64,000 nt of DNA. Source: Bacillus_AD sp047238185. GTDB taxonomy: Bacteria; Bacillota; Bacilli; Bacillales; DSM-1321. The notes under the pieces were generated by a model. The model worked only from the letters and a program-made list of their open reading frames with translations, had not been told where the DNA came from and made no database searches. Below, in pieces: positions 40,667 to 50,106 of the stretch. Made by a program: the position numbers and the translations under genes. The DNA lies in contig NZ_JBDFMI010000001.1 in the NCBI RefSeq assembly GCF_047238185.1, forward strand, positions 1,488,001-1,552,000. The letters are read 5' to 3'. Numbering within the stretch: position 1 is the first letter of the stretch; each line of letters starts with the position of its first letter.

Positions 40667-40946
40667 TTTATCTTCCTCACTTTCCATTCTGATTGATAAG
40701 TATGATTCATATCATTAACAACGATTGATTTATGAAGTGTTATCCATTTGTTTTATAGCCTGCTTATTTTTTTTCAAACATTTGGATTAGAGGCAAGTTA
40801 AATAAGTAGCGGTCGGTTACTGGCTGATCTGGCTTCTGCGGATACTAATTGTCCATTGCAGAAAGAGTTACCTGTATATTCCTTTGAATAAGATAATTTA
40901 GTATTTTAGAATAATAATTACAATAATCCGGAAAGAGGGATGCGAT

Positions 40947-43547
40947 TTGGAGTATTATCAGAAACATAAGCAAGATGTTCTAGATGAAACCGGCTCGTCG
41001 GAATGGGGGCTGTCTGATGAAGATGTACAGCGGAGACGGCAAGCACAGGGCTACAACGAGTTGGAAACGAAGTGGGAAAAGCCAATATGGAAACTAGTGC
41101 TTGAAAATGTGAAAGATCCGATGGTCATTGTCCTCCTTATAGCAGCAGCTATCCAATTCACATTGGGGCAAGCGGTCGAGGCTTCCATTATAGCTGTCGT
41201 CCTAATCATCAATGCGGTGATTTCCGTGGTGGAAACGAAGAAGGCGGCGAGTTCACTGGATGCACTGAAGCAGTTGTCGGCTCCTTTGGCAAAGGTAATG
41301 AGAGATGGGAAGAAGTGGTCTATTCCTGCCCGTGAGCTTGTCCAGGGTGACATCGTTCTTCTGGAAGCAGGCGATTATGTACCTGCAGATGGCCGTTTAC
41401 TGGAAACAGGGAGTTTAAAGGTAACCGAAGGAATGCTGACGGGTGAATCTGAATCGGTTGAAAAAACGACTGAGGCGATCGCTGAAGAAATCCCTTTAGG
41501 CGACCGCAAAAACATGGTGTTCAGCGGTTCGCTTGTTTCCTATGGCAGGGCTACGATGGTTGTAACTGAAATTGGGCAGAAGACAGAGATCGGAAAAATC
41601 GCTTCCTTGCTTGACAAGGCACAAGAGAAGCAAACGCCTTTACAGAAAAAGCTTGAAACATTCAGTAAGAAGCTGGGTGTAGCCATTCTTGCTCTTTGTG
41701 TGTGCATTTTCATTATAAAAGCCTTGCAAGTCGTATTTTCAGGACATCAGGAGGACATGAAACTGGCGTTGTTCAATGCACTGATGTTCTCTGTTGCGGT
41801 GGCTGTTGCCGCGATTCCGGAGGCTCTTTCTTCTATTGTCACCATTGTTCTGGCGACTGGAATGAATAAAATGGCCAAAAAACATGCTATCATCCGAAAG
41901 CTCCCTGCGGTCGAAACGTTAGGCTCAGCCAGTGTCATTTGTACAGACAAGACAGGCACTCTAACCCAAAACAGAATGACAGTCGTTGATCATTTCCTTC
42001 CTGAGGAGGGAAATGAGGACCCGATGCTGTCTACGATTTGCTCGCTATGCAACGATGCGTACATAAAGGATGGAAAGGAGCTAGGGGATCCCACTGAAGT
42101 AGCACTTCTTTCTTTTGCCGAGAAACAAGGAATCAAGCCTGAGCAGCTAAGAGAAACATTTCCTAGGTTGTCTGAAATACCATTCGATTCGGACCGGAAG
42201 CTAATGAGCACACTTCATACAATAAATGGCCGCACGTTGATGATGGTCAAAGGAGGGCCGGATGTGGTTTTCAGCCGGTGTACGCATATTATAGCCAACG
42301 GGGAAGTATCACCGATGGACCATGGGCATTTGAGAAGGCTGCATGAACAGAATGAAGCCTTTTCAAAAAAAGCATTGCGTGTTTTGGCATTTGCGTATAA
42401 AGAAATGAACGAGGAACAGGAAACCCTCTCTTTAGAAGATGAATATGGCTTGACGTTAGTCGGTCTTACGGCAATGATCGATCCGCCCCGTGAAGAAGTC
42501 CCGGGCAGTATACAAAGGGCAAAAGCTGCCGGTATACGGACGGTTATGATTACGGGTGACCATAAGACGACCGCAGAAGCAATTGGCAAACAAATCGGAA
42601 TGATGGCCGACGGTGATATGGCCCTGTCCGGCCAAGAACTTGATGCGCTCTCCGACATAGAGCTTAGCGGCATGTTAGAGCGAATATCCGTTTATGCGCG
42701 TGTTTCACCGCAAAATAAAATCCGAATTGTTGAAGCTTGGCAAAAAAAGAACCATATTGCGGCAATGACTGGAGATGGGGTCAATGATGCACCTGCATTG
42801 AAGCAAGCGGATATCGGGATTGCTATGGGAAGTGGAACAGATGTAGCAAAGGATGCATCAGCTATGATTCTGACTGATGATAATTTTGTTTCCATTGTGT
42901 CTGCGGTAGAAGTAGGCCGAACGGTATTTGATAATATTAAAAAATCGATATCCTATTTGTTTGCCGGCAATTTAGGTGCAATCATTGCTATTCTATTCGC
43001 TCTTGCATTCAATTGGGTCAATCCATTTACTGCATTGCAGCTCTTATTTATTAACCTGGTAAATGATTCGCTGCCTGCCATTGCACTTGGAATGGAAAAA
43101 GGAGAACCTAATATCATGGAACGCGCTCCCAGAAATGTGGATGAAGGGATTTTCGCGGGCGGATTGATGCAAACAGTGATTGTCAGGGGAGTATTAATCG
43201 CAGCGGCAGTCCTTTGTTCACAATGGATAGGGTTGCAGGATTCAGAAGGCATGTCGGTGGCAATGGCGTTTACAACATTAATACTTGCCAGAACGCTGCA
43301 GACTTTTGCAGCAAGATCCAATTCACAAACCATCTTTCAAGCTGGGATTGCCAGTAATAAATATGTATTGGGATCGGTGGCGGTTTGTTTTTGCCTATAT
43401 GCCATTACTATTCTTCCGGGAGTGCGTCCATACTTCTCCATTCCTGAACAATTTGGCTGGAATGAGTGGGCAATCGCAGCATCTTTGGCATTGGCAGCTG
43501 TACTGGCGATGGAGGCTTTCAAGTGGGTAAGGAATAGGTTGAGATAA
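40947..43547 (+). CDS. P-type cation-transporting ATPase, probably calcium
   Basis: An 866-residue P2A-type ATPase of the plasma membrane, similar to Bacillus YloB and SERCA relatives. The phosphorylated aspartate is D334 in CTDKTGTLTQN. The TGES motif lies in the actuator domain, with TGDGVNDAPALK in the hinge, and about ten membrane helices are present. The helix 4 motif is AAIPEALSSIV (PEAL rather than PEGL). The helix 6 segment LLFINLVNDSLPAIALGME carries the Asn and Asp ligands of the calcium site. The start is a TTG at 40947 behind GAAAGAGGG. Own terminator follows. Confidence 0.88.
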   Translation: MEYYQKHKQDVLDETGSSEWGLSDEDVQRRRQAQGYNELETKWEKPIWKLVLENVKDPMVIVLLIAAAIQFTLGQAVEASIIAVVLIINAVISVVETKKAASSLDALKQLSAPLAKVMRDGKKWSIPARELVQGDIVLLEAGDYVPADGRLLETGSLKVTEGMLTGESESVEKTTEAIAEEIPLGDRKNMVFSGSLVSYGRATMVVTEIGQKTEIGKIASLLDKAQEKQTPLQKKLETFSKKLGVAILALCVCIFIIKALQVVFSGHQEDMKLALFNALMFSVAVAVAAIPEALSSIVTIVLATGMNKMAKKHAIIRKLPAVETLGSASVICTDKTGTLTQNRMTVVDHFLPEEGNEDPMLSTICSLCNDAYIKDGKELGDPTEVALLSFAEKQGIKPEQLRETFPRLSEIPFDSDRKLMSTLHTINGRTLMMVKGGPDVVFSRCTHIIANGEVSPMDHGHLRRLHEQNEAFSKKALRVLAFAYKEMNEEQETLSLEDEYGLTLVGLTAMIDPPREEVPGSIQRAKAAGIRTVMITGDHKTTAEAIGKQIGMMADGDMALSGQELDALSDIELSGMLERISVYARVSPQNKIRIVEAWQKKNHIAAMTGDGVNDAPALKQADIGIAMGSGTDVAKDASAMILTDDNFVSIVSAVEVGRTVFDNIKKSISYLFAGNLGAIIAILFALAFNWVNPFTALQLLFINLVNDSLPAIALGMEKGEPNIMERAPRNVDEGIFAGGLMQTVIVRGVLIAAAVLCSQWIGLQDSEGMSVAMAFTTLILARTLQTFAARSNSQTIFQAGIASNKYVLGSVAVCFCLYAITILPGVRPYFSIPEQFGWNEWAIAASLALAAVLAMEAFKWVRNRLR

Positions 43548-43555
43548 AGAAAAGA

Positions 43556-43582
43556 GGAACGTACTGGACGTTCCTTTTTTTT
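43556..43582 (+). terminator. terminator of the P-type ATPase gene
   Basis: GGAACGT (43556-43562), loop ACTGG, ACGTTCC (43568-43574), then eight T. Confidence 0.9.
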
Positions 43583-43649
43583 ATGGGCAATACCGAATAA
43601 GAATACAGCTTCCGTTCACAATAAGTGGTACGGAAAGGAGAACACGAAC

Positions 43650-44441
43650 ATGCCCAAAATAATGAAAACCACCTTATGTTTTTTGCTCCTATCGGCACTT
43701 GTCCTTTATGGAGAGGCTGCCGGCCATTGTGGAAAAACATATGCTGAAACAAATGAATCCAATGAAATGATGGATGATAACGGATTCTTGCCAAGAGATG
43801 GGGCGGGCAACGGAAAAGTCGCCTATTTAACCTTTGATGACGGTCCATCTTTGAATACGATTCCTATTCTGGATATATTGGATAAATACAAAATAAAGGC
43901 AACTTTCTTTGTAATGGCGAATCCGTCTGAAGAAGGGATACTGGGGTATGAGGAAATGATCAAGAGGGGACATGCCATAGCTCTCCATACATATACTCAT
44001 GATTATACAAAGATTTATACGTCTACTGATCAATTCTTTCAGAATATCTCCCATTTAGAGTCTTTTCTTTGGAAAAACTTTTCGATTAAAACAAAAATTC
44101 TCCGCTTTCCGGGCGGTTCACGCAATTCCTCAAGTAAAATATATGGGGGTCCGGGTATAATGAGGGACATTATTAAAGAATCCAAGGAAAAGGGTTACAC
44201 ATATTTTGATTGGAATATCGACTCGAAGGACGGAATATCGCCAAACATTTCAATTTATACGATTACCTCACAAGTATTGAACGGAGCAAGGGGAAAAGAC
44301 CAAGCGATTATTCTTCTGCATGATATTAACGCAATGGATAACACGGTTAAAGCATTGCCTACGATAATAGAAGGGTTAAAAGAACAGGGCTTTACATTCA
44401 GAGTCATCGATGAACATACAGAAGCCGTACAATTCAAGTGA
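43650..44441 (+). CDS. secreted polysaccharide deacetylase
   Basis: A 263-residue extracytoplasmic NodB-domain protein. A signal peptide (TTLCFLLLSALVLYGEAA) is followed by a short linker and the NodB motifs: TFDDGPS with the catalytic base and metal Asp (D63, D64), the metal histidines H113 and H117 in HTYTHDY, RFPGGS, and the C-terminal LLHD. It removes N-acetyl groups from peptidoglycan or another amino sugar polymer; relatives are PgdA and YheN-type proteins. RBS AAAGGAG. Monocistronic. Confidence 0.9.
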   Translation: MPKIMKTTLCFLLLSALVLYGEAAGHCGKTYAETNESNEMMDDNGFLPRDGAGNGKVAYLTFDDGPSLNTIPILDILDKYKIKATFFVMANPSEEGILGYEEMIKRGHAIALHTYTHDYTKIYTSTDQFFQNISHLESFLWKNFSIKTKILRFPGGSRNSSSKIYGGPGIMRDIIKESKEKGYTYFDWNIDSKDGISPNISIYTITSQVLNGARGKDQAIILLHDINAMDNTVKALPTIIEGLKEQGFTFRVIDEHTEAVQFK

Positions 44442-44445
44442 ATTT

Positions 44446-44495
44446 GCTTTCAAAAAGGGTTTCTTTCCGAATGAATCCCTTTTTGAAAGCGTTTT
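44446..44495 (+). terminator. terminator of the deacetylase gene
   Basis: GCTTTCAAAAAGGG (44446-44459) and CCCTTTTTGAAAGC (44477-44490), perfect 14-bp stem, then GTTTT. Confidence 0.88.
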
Positions 44496-44593
44496 ATTTA
44501 TCTTTTGATGTGTAATATAATAAATTTATGTAAAAATTGAATTTTCTTGTGTCAATATTTTGAACTCCAATGCAAGAAATGGTAATATATCAT

Positions 44594-44607
44594 TGAAAAC
44601 GTTTTAT
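44594..44607 (+). promoter_or_regulatory. possible cre (CcpA) site upstream of odhA
   Basis: TGAAAACGTTTTAT matches the core of the catabolite-responsive consensus but lacks the final CA. It is about 165 bases before the odhA start. Weak evidence. Confidence 0.3.
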
Positions 44608-44759
44608 CCCTTTTTGGTTGAATATTTTTATTTTCATTATTATCTTTGCATAATGAAATGAGCATATTTATCTCTAAGGTTTCTATAATGAGCAAAGGGT
44701 CAATTCTTGACCAATAGAGGGCTAGGTTTTCATAACTTCATAAGGTGGGGGTTTTTAAA

Positions 44760-47597
44760 ATGGCCAGCCAGAAAACAGGCGGGAATCCATGGGAGAGTTT
44801 AACTGGACCAAACTATGCGTATTTGTTAGAACAGTATGACAAGTATGTCCAAGATCCCAATTCTGTAGAAGAAGATGTCAAAGATGTCTTTGAAGAATGG
44901 GGAGGTCCAACTGAAAATGTAAATGCATGGTTAGAACAAGGGGAAAAAGGAGCTGCTCCAACGATGAGCGCTGCTAACATGAGAAAAATTATGGCTGCTG
45001 TCAAGCTAGCGGACCATATCCGCACGTATGGGCATCTTTCGGCTAATATTTATCCATTATCCGAGGAGAGGGATGACAAGGAACTGCTGAACCTGAGTAA
45101 ATACGGGTTGACTGAACAAGACTTGCGATCCATACCTGCATCATTATTATGCGAGCATGTGCCGGGATCGGTACAGGATGGCTATGAAGCTATAAAATAT
45201 TTAAAAGAATTGTATACAAAAACCATTGCTTTTGAATTTCACCATGTACATGAATTGAAAGAGCGCATGTGGTTGACAGAAATGGTTGAATCAGGAAAGA
45301 TGTTCCCTTCCATATCTGATGAGAAGAAAAAATCAGTCCTTCGCCGTTTAAGCGAAGTAGAAGATTTTGAAAAGTTCCTGCATAAAACATTTGTTGGGCA
45401 AAAACGCTTCTCGGTCGAAGGCTTGGATGCACTGATTCCCGTTTTGGATGAATTGATATCAGAATCCGTACAAACAGGTACGAAAAATATAAATATCGGC
45501 ATGGCGCACAGAGGGCGCTTGAACGTGCTTGCCCATGTCCTCGGTAAACCGTATGAAATTATCTTTTCGGAGTTCCAGCATGCCCCTAATAAGGAATTAG
45601 TTCCTTCAGAAGGCTCAATCGGCATCAATTATGGCTGGACCGGTGATGTGAAATACCACCTTGGGGCCGACAAACAAATCAAGGATGAAAATGTCCTGAA
45701 AGCACGCCTTTCATTAGCCAATAACCCAAGTCATTTGGAGTTTGTGGGAGCGGTTGTGGAAGGGTATACAAGAGCTGTACAGGATGACCGGGAAGAAGCT
45801 GGTTATCCGAAGCAGGATTTCTCAAAATCGCTAGCTGTCCTTATTCATGGCGATGCAGCTTTCCCTGGAGAAGGAATTGTTGCTGAGACGTTGAATTTAA
45901 GCAGATTAAGAGGTTACCAGACTGGCGGATCCGTTCATATCATTACCAATAACATGATCGGTTTCACCACTGAAAGTGAAGATTCCCGTTCGACAAAGTA
46001 TTCAAGTGACCTAGCGAAAGGATATGAAATTCCGATTGTCCATGTGAATGCGGATGACCCGGAAGCATGTCTGGCAGCTGTTCAATTGGCTTTCTTGTAT
46101 AGACAGGAATTCCAGAAGGATTTCTTGATTGATCTTCTTGGCTACAGACGTTTCGGACATAATGAAATGGATGAACCTTTGGTAACTCAGCCACAGATGT
46201 ATCAATTGATACATAAACATCCGACAGTGAAAGAAATCTATGCTAAGAAACTTATCAGTTCAGGCATCCTTTCTGAGGATGAGTACAAATCTATGGATGG
46301 ATCTATCCAAGACCGTCTGAAAGCGGCATATGACCGGATAGCTAATAATAAGAAAGAAAGCATGTTCAGCATGGTTGCACCAGAAACGGTAGAACACGGC
46401 ATTCCAAAATTGGATACAGCCGTAAGTATGGACAGACTGAAAAATATCAATAATTCCTTATTGAAGTGGCCTGAAGGCTTTAATGTATTCAAAAAAGTTG
46501 AAAAAATACTCCAAAGACGCTTGGATGCTTTTGAGGCCGAAGGAAAAGTGGACTGGGCACTCGCTGAAACATTGGCATTTGCCTCTATTAATGAAGACGG
46601 AACGGCAATCAGATTAACCGGACAGGATTCTGAACGCGGTACATTTTCACAACGCCATTTAGTGCTGCATGACAGTGAAAATGGCAAGAAGTATTCACCG
46701 CTTCACATATTGCCTAATGCAAAAGCTTCATTCGATGTCCATAACAGTCCTTTATCTGAGACTTCTGTATTGGCTTTTGAATATGGATACAATATTTTCT
46801 CCCCTGAAACACTTGTTTTATGGGAAGCACAATATGGTGACTTTGCAAACGTGGCACAAACGATCTTTGATCAATTTATTTCTAGCAGCCGGGCAAAATG
46901 GGGGCAAAAATCAGGTCTAGTCATGCTCCTTCCTCATGGGTATGAGGGACAAGGCCCTGAGCATTCTAGTGCACGACTTGAACGTTATTTACAGCTTGCT
47001 GCCGAAAATAACTGGACTGTCGCTAACTTATCCAGCGCAGCGCAATATTTCCATATTTTAAGAAGACAGGCAAAAGTGCTTAAAATGGAAGAAGTCAGAC
47101 CGTTAGTACTGATGACTCCTAAGAGCCTATTGCGCAATCAAAATGTGGCATCATCACCTGTAGAGTTAAGTGAAGGGGAGTTCCAGCCGTTCATGGAAGA
47201 CCCTATTACTAAGGATAAGGATGCATCAACCGTTACACGGATTGTCATTTCAACAGGTAAGATGAGCATTGATCTTCATGAGTTTGCTTCTTCATTGAAG
47301 GAAGATGTGAAAGGCATTAAATTAATTCGGCTTGAAGAGATTTATCCTTTCCCATTCCATGACATTAAAGCATTCTTTGAACAATTTACATCTCTTGAAG
47401 AAATTGTCTGGACTCAAGAAGAACCGAAAAATATGGGAGCTTGGTCTTTCGTTGAACCTCGATTGGCTGCAGCGGCTCCATCAAATGTGACTGTTTCTTA
47501 TAATGGAAGAAAACGCCGTTCAAGTACAGCTGAAGGCGATCCATTGATTCATAAAGACGAACAAGCCCGTATCATTAAAGAAGCACTTCAACAATAA
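44760..47597 (+). CDS. odhA: 2-oxoglutarate dehydrogenase E1 component
   Basis: The thiamine-diphosphate decarboxylase subunit of the TCA-cycle 2-oxoglutarate dehydrogenase complex, 945 residues, almost the length of Bacillus subtilis OdhA. Visible family segments are NPWESLTGPNYAYLLEQYDK near the N-terminus, NIGMAHRGRLNVLAHVLGKP, and the TDP/Mg motif HGDAAFPGEGIVAETLNLS. LLPHGYEGQGPEHSSARLER in the C-terminal transketolase-like part is also typical. The ATG at 44760 is eight bases after AAGGTGGGGG; an in-frame GTG at 44745 lies in that site. It is followed after 21 bases by odhB. Confidence 0.96.
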   Translation: MASQKTGGNPWESLTGPNYAYLLEQYDKYVQDPNSVEEDVKDVFEEWGGPTENVNAWLEQGEKGAAPTMSAANMRKIMAAVKLADHIRTYGHLSANIYPLSEERDDKELLNLSKYGLTEQDLRSIPASLLCEHVPGSVQDGYEAIKYLKELYTKTIAFEFHHVHELKERMWLTEMVESGKMFPSISDEKKKSVLRRLSEVEDFEKFLHKTFVGQKRFSVEGLDALIPVLDELISESVQTGTKNINIGMAHRGRLNVLAHVLGKPYEIIFSEFQHAPNKELVPSEGSIGINYGWTGDVKYHLGADKQIKDENVLKARLSLANNPSHLEFVGAVVEGYTRAVQDDREEAGYPKQDFSKSLAVLIHGDAAFPGEGIVAETLNLSRLRGYQTGGSVHIITNNMIGFTTESEDSRSTKYSSDLAKGYEIPIVHVNADDPEACLAAVQLAFLYRQEFQKDFLIDLLGYRRFGHNEMDEPLVTQPQMYQLIHKHPTVKEIYAKKLISSGILSEDEYKSMDGSIQDRLKAAYDRIANNKKESMFSMVAPETVEHGIPKLDTAVSMDRLKNINNSLLKWPEGFNVFKKVEKILQRRLDAFEAEGKVDWALAETLAFASINEDGTAIRLTGQDSERGTFSQRHLVLHDSENGKKYSPLHILPNAKASFDVHNSPLSETSVLAFEYGYNIFSPETLVLWEAQYGDFANVAQTIFDQFISSSRAKWGQKSGLVMLLPHGYEGQGPEHSSARLERYLQLAAENNWTVANLSSAAQYFHILRRQAKVLKMEEVRPLVLMTPKSLLRNQNVASSPVELSEGEFQPFMEDPITKDKDASTVTRIVISTGKMSIDLHEFASSLKEDVKGIKLIRLEEIYPFPFHDIKAFFEQFTSLEEIVWTQEEPKNMGAWSFVEPRLAAAAPSNVTVSYNGRKRRSSTAEGDPLIHKDEQARIIKEALQQ

Positions 47598-47618
47598 AGC
47601 GAAGAGGGGAAACCAATT

Positions 47619-48905
47619 ATGGCAGAAATTATTGTACCAGAATTAGCGGAATCTATTTCAGAGGGAACTATTGCTCAATGGCTTAAACAGCCTGGCGAAA
47701 GCATTGAAAAAGGGGAATACATTGCTGAGCTTGAAACGGACAAAGTCAATGTTGAAATCATTTCTGAACATAGCGGTGTCGTTGGAAACCTTTTGAAAGA
47801 AGAAGGCGATACTGTTCAAGTAGGAGAAGCAATTGCAGTTGTCAATGAAGGCGGCGCTAGCAGCGAGCAAGCTCCTAACCCTTCAGAACCAAAATCTTCT
47901 TCTGCGGAAAATACCCAGGAGAAACAAGGGGAAATTGAGGCAGCCAAAGAAGCAAGCAAGCAAGTGGAAGAACCCATTAATGAAGAAAACAAAAAGGGCA
48001 ATACATTCATCGCTTCTCCTGCAGCCCGCAAGCTGGCAAGAGAAAAAGGAATTGATTTAGCAACTATTTCTACTAATGATCCTATGGGAAGAATCCGCGT
48101 CCAAGATATTGAGCATGCAGGAACCCAAAAAGCCCAACCTCAAGTTCAACAGACAAAACAGGAGAAAGCTAAGCCTGCTGCTGTGACTGAAGATCAATTC
48201 GCTAAGCCAGTTGAGATTGTGAAAATGTCCAGAAGACGCCAAACAATCGCAAAACGCCTTGTGGAAGTTCAACAAACATCTGCCATGCTTACTACATTCA
48301 ATGAAGTCGATATGTCAGCTATCATGGATTTGAGAAAACGCCGAAAAGACGCTTTCCAAAAAAATAACGATGTTAAATTAGGATTTATGTCATTCTTTAC
48401 AAAAGCAGTTGTAGGAGCTTTGAAAAAATTCCCATTATTGAATGCTGAAATCCATGGCGACCAATTGGTAATCAAGAAGTTCTATGATATCGGCATCGCT
48501 GTTGCTGCTCCGGATGGACTTGTCGTTCCAGTTGTTAGAGATGCTGATAAATTAGGATTTGGCGGAATCGAGAAGGAAATTGGCGAGCTTGCAACAAAAG
48601 CGCGCGATAATAAATTGGCACTTTCAGATTTGCAGGGTGGAACATTCACCATTACAAATGGCGGAACATTCGGTTCATTAATGAGTACGCCAATTTTGAA
48701 TGCGCCACAAGTCGGAATCTTGGGTATGCATAAAATCCAAATGCGCCCAGTAGCGATTGATGACACTACCATGGAAAACCGCCCAATGATGTACTTGGCT
48801 TTGTCATATGACCACCGGATCGTCGATGGAAAAGAAGCTGTTAGTTTCCTTGTGAAAGTGAAAGAATTGCTTGAAGATCCTGAACAATTATTGTTGGAAG
48901 GCTGA
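47619..48905 (+). CDS. odhB: dihydrolipoyl succinyltransferase (E2 of 2-oxoglutarate dehydrogenase)
   Basis: A 428-residue E2 subunit. The N-terminal lipoyl domain carries the lipoylated K42 in ELETDKVNVEI. A Glu/Ala/Ser-rich linker (about 82-125) leads to the E3-binding domain ASPAARKLAREKGIDLATIS, a second linker and the catalytic domain with H399 in DHRIVDGKEA. It transfers succinyl from lipoate to CoA. Its gene follows odhA within the same operon and ends at a terminator, the usual odhAB arrangement. Confidence 0.96.
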   Translation: MAEIIVPELAESISEGTIAQWLKQPGESIEKGEYIAELETDKVNVEIISEHSGVVGNLLKEEGDTVQVGEAIAVVNEGGASSEQAPNPSEPKSSSAENTQEKQGEIEAAKEASKQVEEPINEENKKGNTFIASPAARKLAREKGIDLATISTNDPMGRIRVQDIEHAGTQKAQPQVQQTKQEKAKPAAVTEDQFAKPVEIVKMSRRRQTIAKRLVEVQQTSAMLTTFNEVDMSAIMDLRKRRKDAFQKNNDVKLGFMSFFTKAVVGALKKFPLLNAEIHGDQLVIKKFYDIGIAVAAPDGLVVPVVRDADKLGFGGIEKEIGELATKARDNKLALSDLQGGTFTITNGGTFGSLMSTPILNAPQVGILGMHKIQMRPVAIDDTTMENRPMMYLALSYDHRIVDGKEAVSFLVKVKELLEDPEQLLLEG

Positions 48906-48934
48906 TTCCAATAGATCGAATATGAATAAGTAAG

Positions 48935-48967
48935 CATCCGGGGAACAGGAGCCCCGGGTGTTTTTTT
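48935..48967 (+). terminator. terminator of odhAB
   Basis: CATCCGGGG (48935-48943) and CCCCGGGTG (48952-48960), then seven T. Confidence 0.9.
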
Positions 48968-49295
48968 GTATTGTTGGGTGTCATAAGATTTCGACGTGTG
49001 GTTAATCGGAGCTTTCTGCTTTCGGTCCATTCGTTGTACTCTTTTCATGAAATAATACATCCAATTTAAGGTAATGAAGAATGCCGATGGACGGTTTTGA
49101 TAATGGGTCATCCATATTTTTCTATACTCTGCAAGCCGCTTGCCATGTACATCAGCGGAGGGTTATAGGATTATTTTCTCTTTTTTGTTATATAAAGAGG
49201 AAAAAATCTGAAATCTAACTGGAAATTTTTTGGTAATGAACCCCTCTTTTTCTTTTGTTAAGGTTAGGTGGACTTAGAAAAGAGGAGGAAAAACA
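48968..49295. other. intergenic region with no gene seen
   Basis: About 330 bases between odhB and the SleB-like gene. Short leftward frames overlap the odhB tail and lack any ribosome-binding site. The right end should hold the promoter for the hydrolase gene. No repeat or RNA motif is seen. Confidence 0.4.
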
Positions 49296-49928
49296 ATGAA
49301 AAAAACAGTAGCTATAATCCTTGCTGCATGTGCTTTACTCCTTGTTTCTATTGCGCCGAACCATACAGATGCAGATTCAAAAACAAAGTCATCATCTGTG
49401 AAAAGGAACAATAAAGGAGAAATAATCCATACTGCAAAAGGAACGGAAAAGATAGCGGATATTGCTATTAAATACGGTGTGCCTTTGGAAGAGTTAAAGG
49501 AAAAAAATAAAATTAAATCAAATACGATAGATACAGGCAAAGAGATTATTTTGCCGAAAACATTAGCATCACAGGAAAAAGATTTAATGGCGCGATTAGT
49601 ACAAGCAGAAGCAAAAGGGGAACCATATAAAGGGAAAGTCGCCGTAGCGACGGTTGTCCTGAATAGGGTGGACAGTAAAAAGTTCCCTAATAGAGTTGAT
49701 CAAGTTATTAAAGCAAAAGGCCAATTTACGCCTGTTTCGAACGGACAAATCAAAAAACCCGCTTCAGCAGAAAGTAAAAAAGCTGTCAACGAAGCCATTG
49801 CTCTTCAAGACGCATTGACTGAGGCAACTTTCTTTTACAACCCAGACAAAACAAATGATAGATGGATTAAATCATTGCCTGTCATTGAGCGGATCGGACA
49901 CCATAATTTCGCTGTTTCCAAATCATAG
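49296..49928 (+). CDS. ykvT: secreted cell wall hydrolase, SleB/CwlJ family (YkvT type)
   Basis: A 210-residue exported protein. The signal peptide KKTVAIILAACALLLVSIA is followed by a degenerate LysM-like segment (HTAKGTEKIADIAIKYGVPLEELKEKNKI) that should bind peptidoglycan. A Hydrolase_2 (SleB-like) domain from about residue 95 reads ARLVQAEAKGEPYKGKVAVATVVLNRV, with the conserved Glu of QAEAKGE, then QFTPVSNG. The length and order match Bacillus subtilis YkvT. RBS GAGGAGG before the ATG. It probably acts on cortex or vegetative peptidoglycan; the precise bond cut is not clear. Confidence 0.87.
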   Translation: MKKTVAIILAACALLLVSIAPNHTDADSKTKSSSVKRNNKGEIIHTAKGTEKIADIAIKYGVPLEELKEKNKIKSNTIDTGKEIILPKTLASQEKDLMARLVQAEAKGEPYKGKVAVATVVLNRVDSKKFPNRVDQVIKAKGQFTPVSNGQIKKPASAESKKAVNEAIALQDALTEATFFYNPDKTNDRWIKSLPVIERIGHHNFAVSKS

Positions 49929-50005
49929 AACCGCATGACCGTTTATAGGAAGAAAGGGTACTAACTTTTGCGTGGGTAAACAAACGCATGCTATACTTTC
50001 TACAT

Positions 50006-50039
50006 GCCAAAAAGCTCTTACTCAGGAGGGCTTTTTGGC
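50006..50039 (+). terminator. terminator after the SleB-like gene
   Basis: GCCAAAAAGC (50006-50015) and GCTTTTTGGC (50030-50039), perfect stem; the T-run is inside the 3' arm. Confidence 0.75.
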
Positions 50040-50106
50040 GTTTACATAAAATCGGTTTTTTAGTCTGTCTTGTAATAAAGAGCCAGATATCAGAGGGATA
50101 GAAAAT

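Noticed and set aside
40680..40735. Fur box upstream of the oxidoreductase
   Set aside because: TGATAAGTATGATTCATATCA has only loose symmetry and poor agreement with the Fur consensus; not enough to list.
48482..49111. Leftward frame of 209 residues over the odhB end
   Set aside because: It is antisense to the conserved catalytic domain of odhB and has no RBS.
49268..49540. Leftward frame opposite the SleB-like gene
   Set aside because: It is the shadow of a well-supported secreted hydrolase gene.
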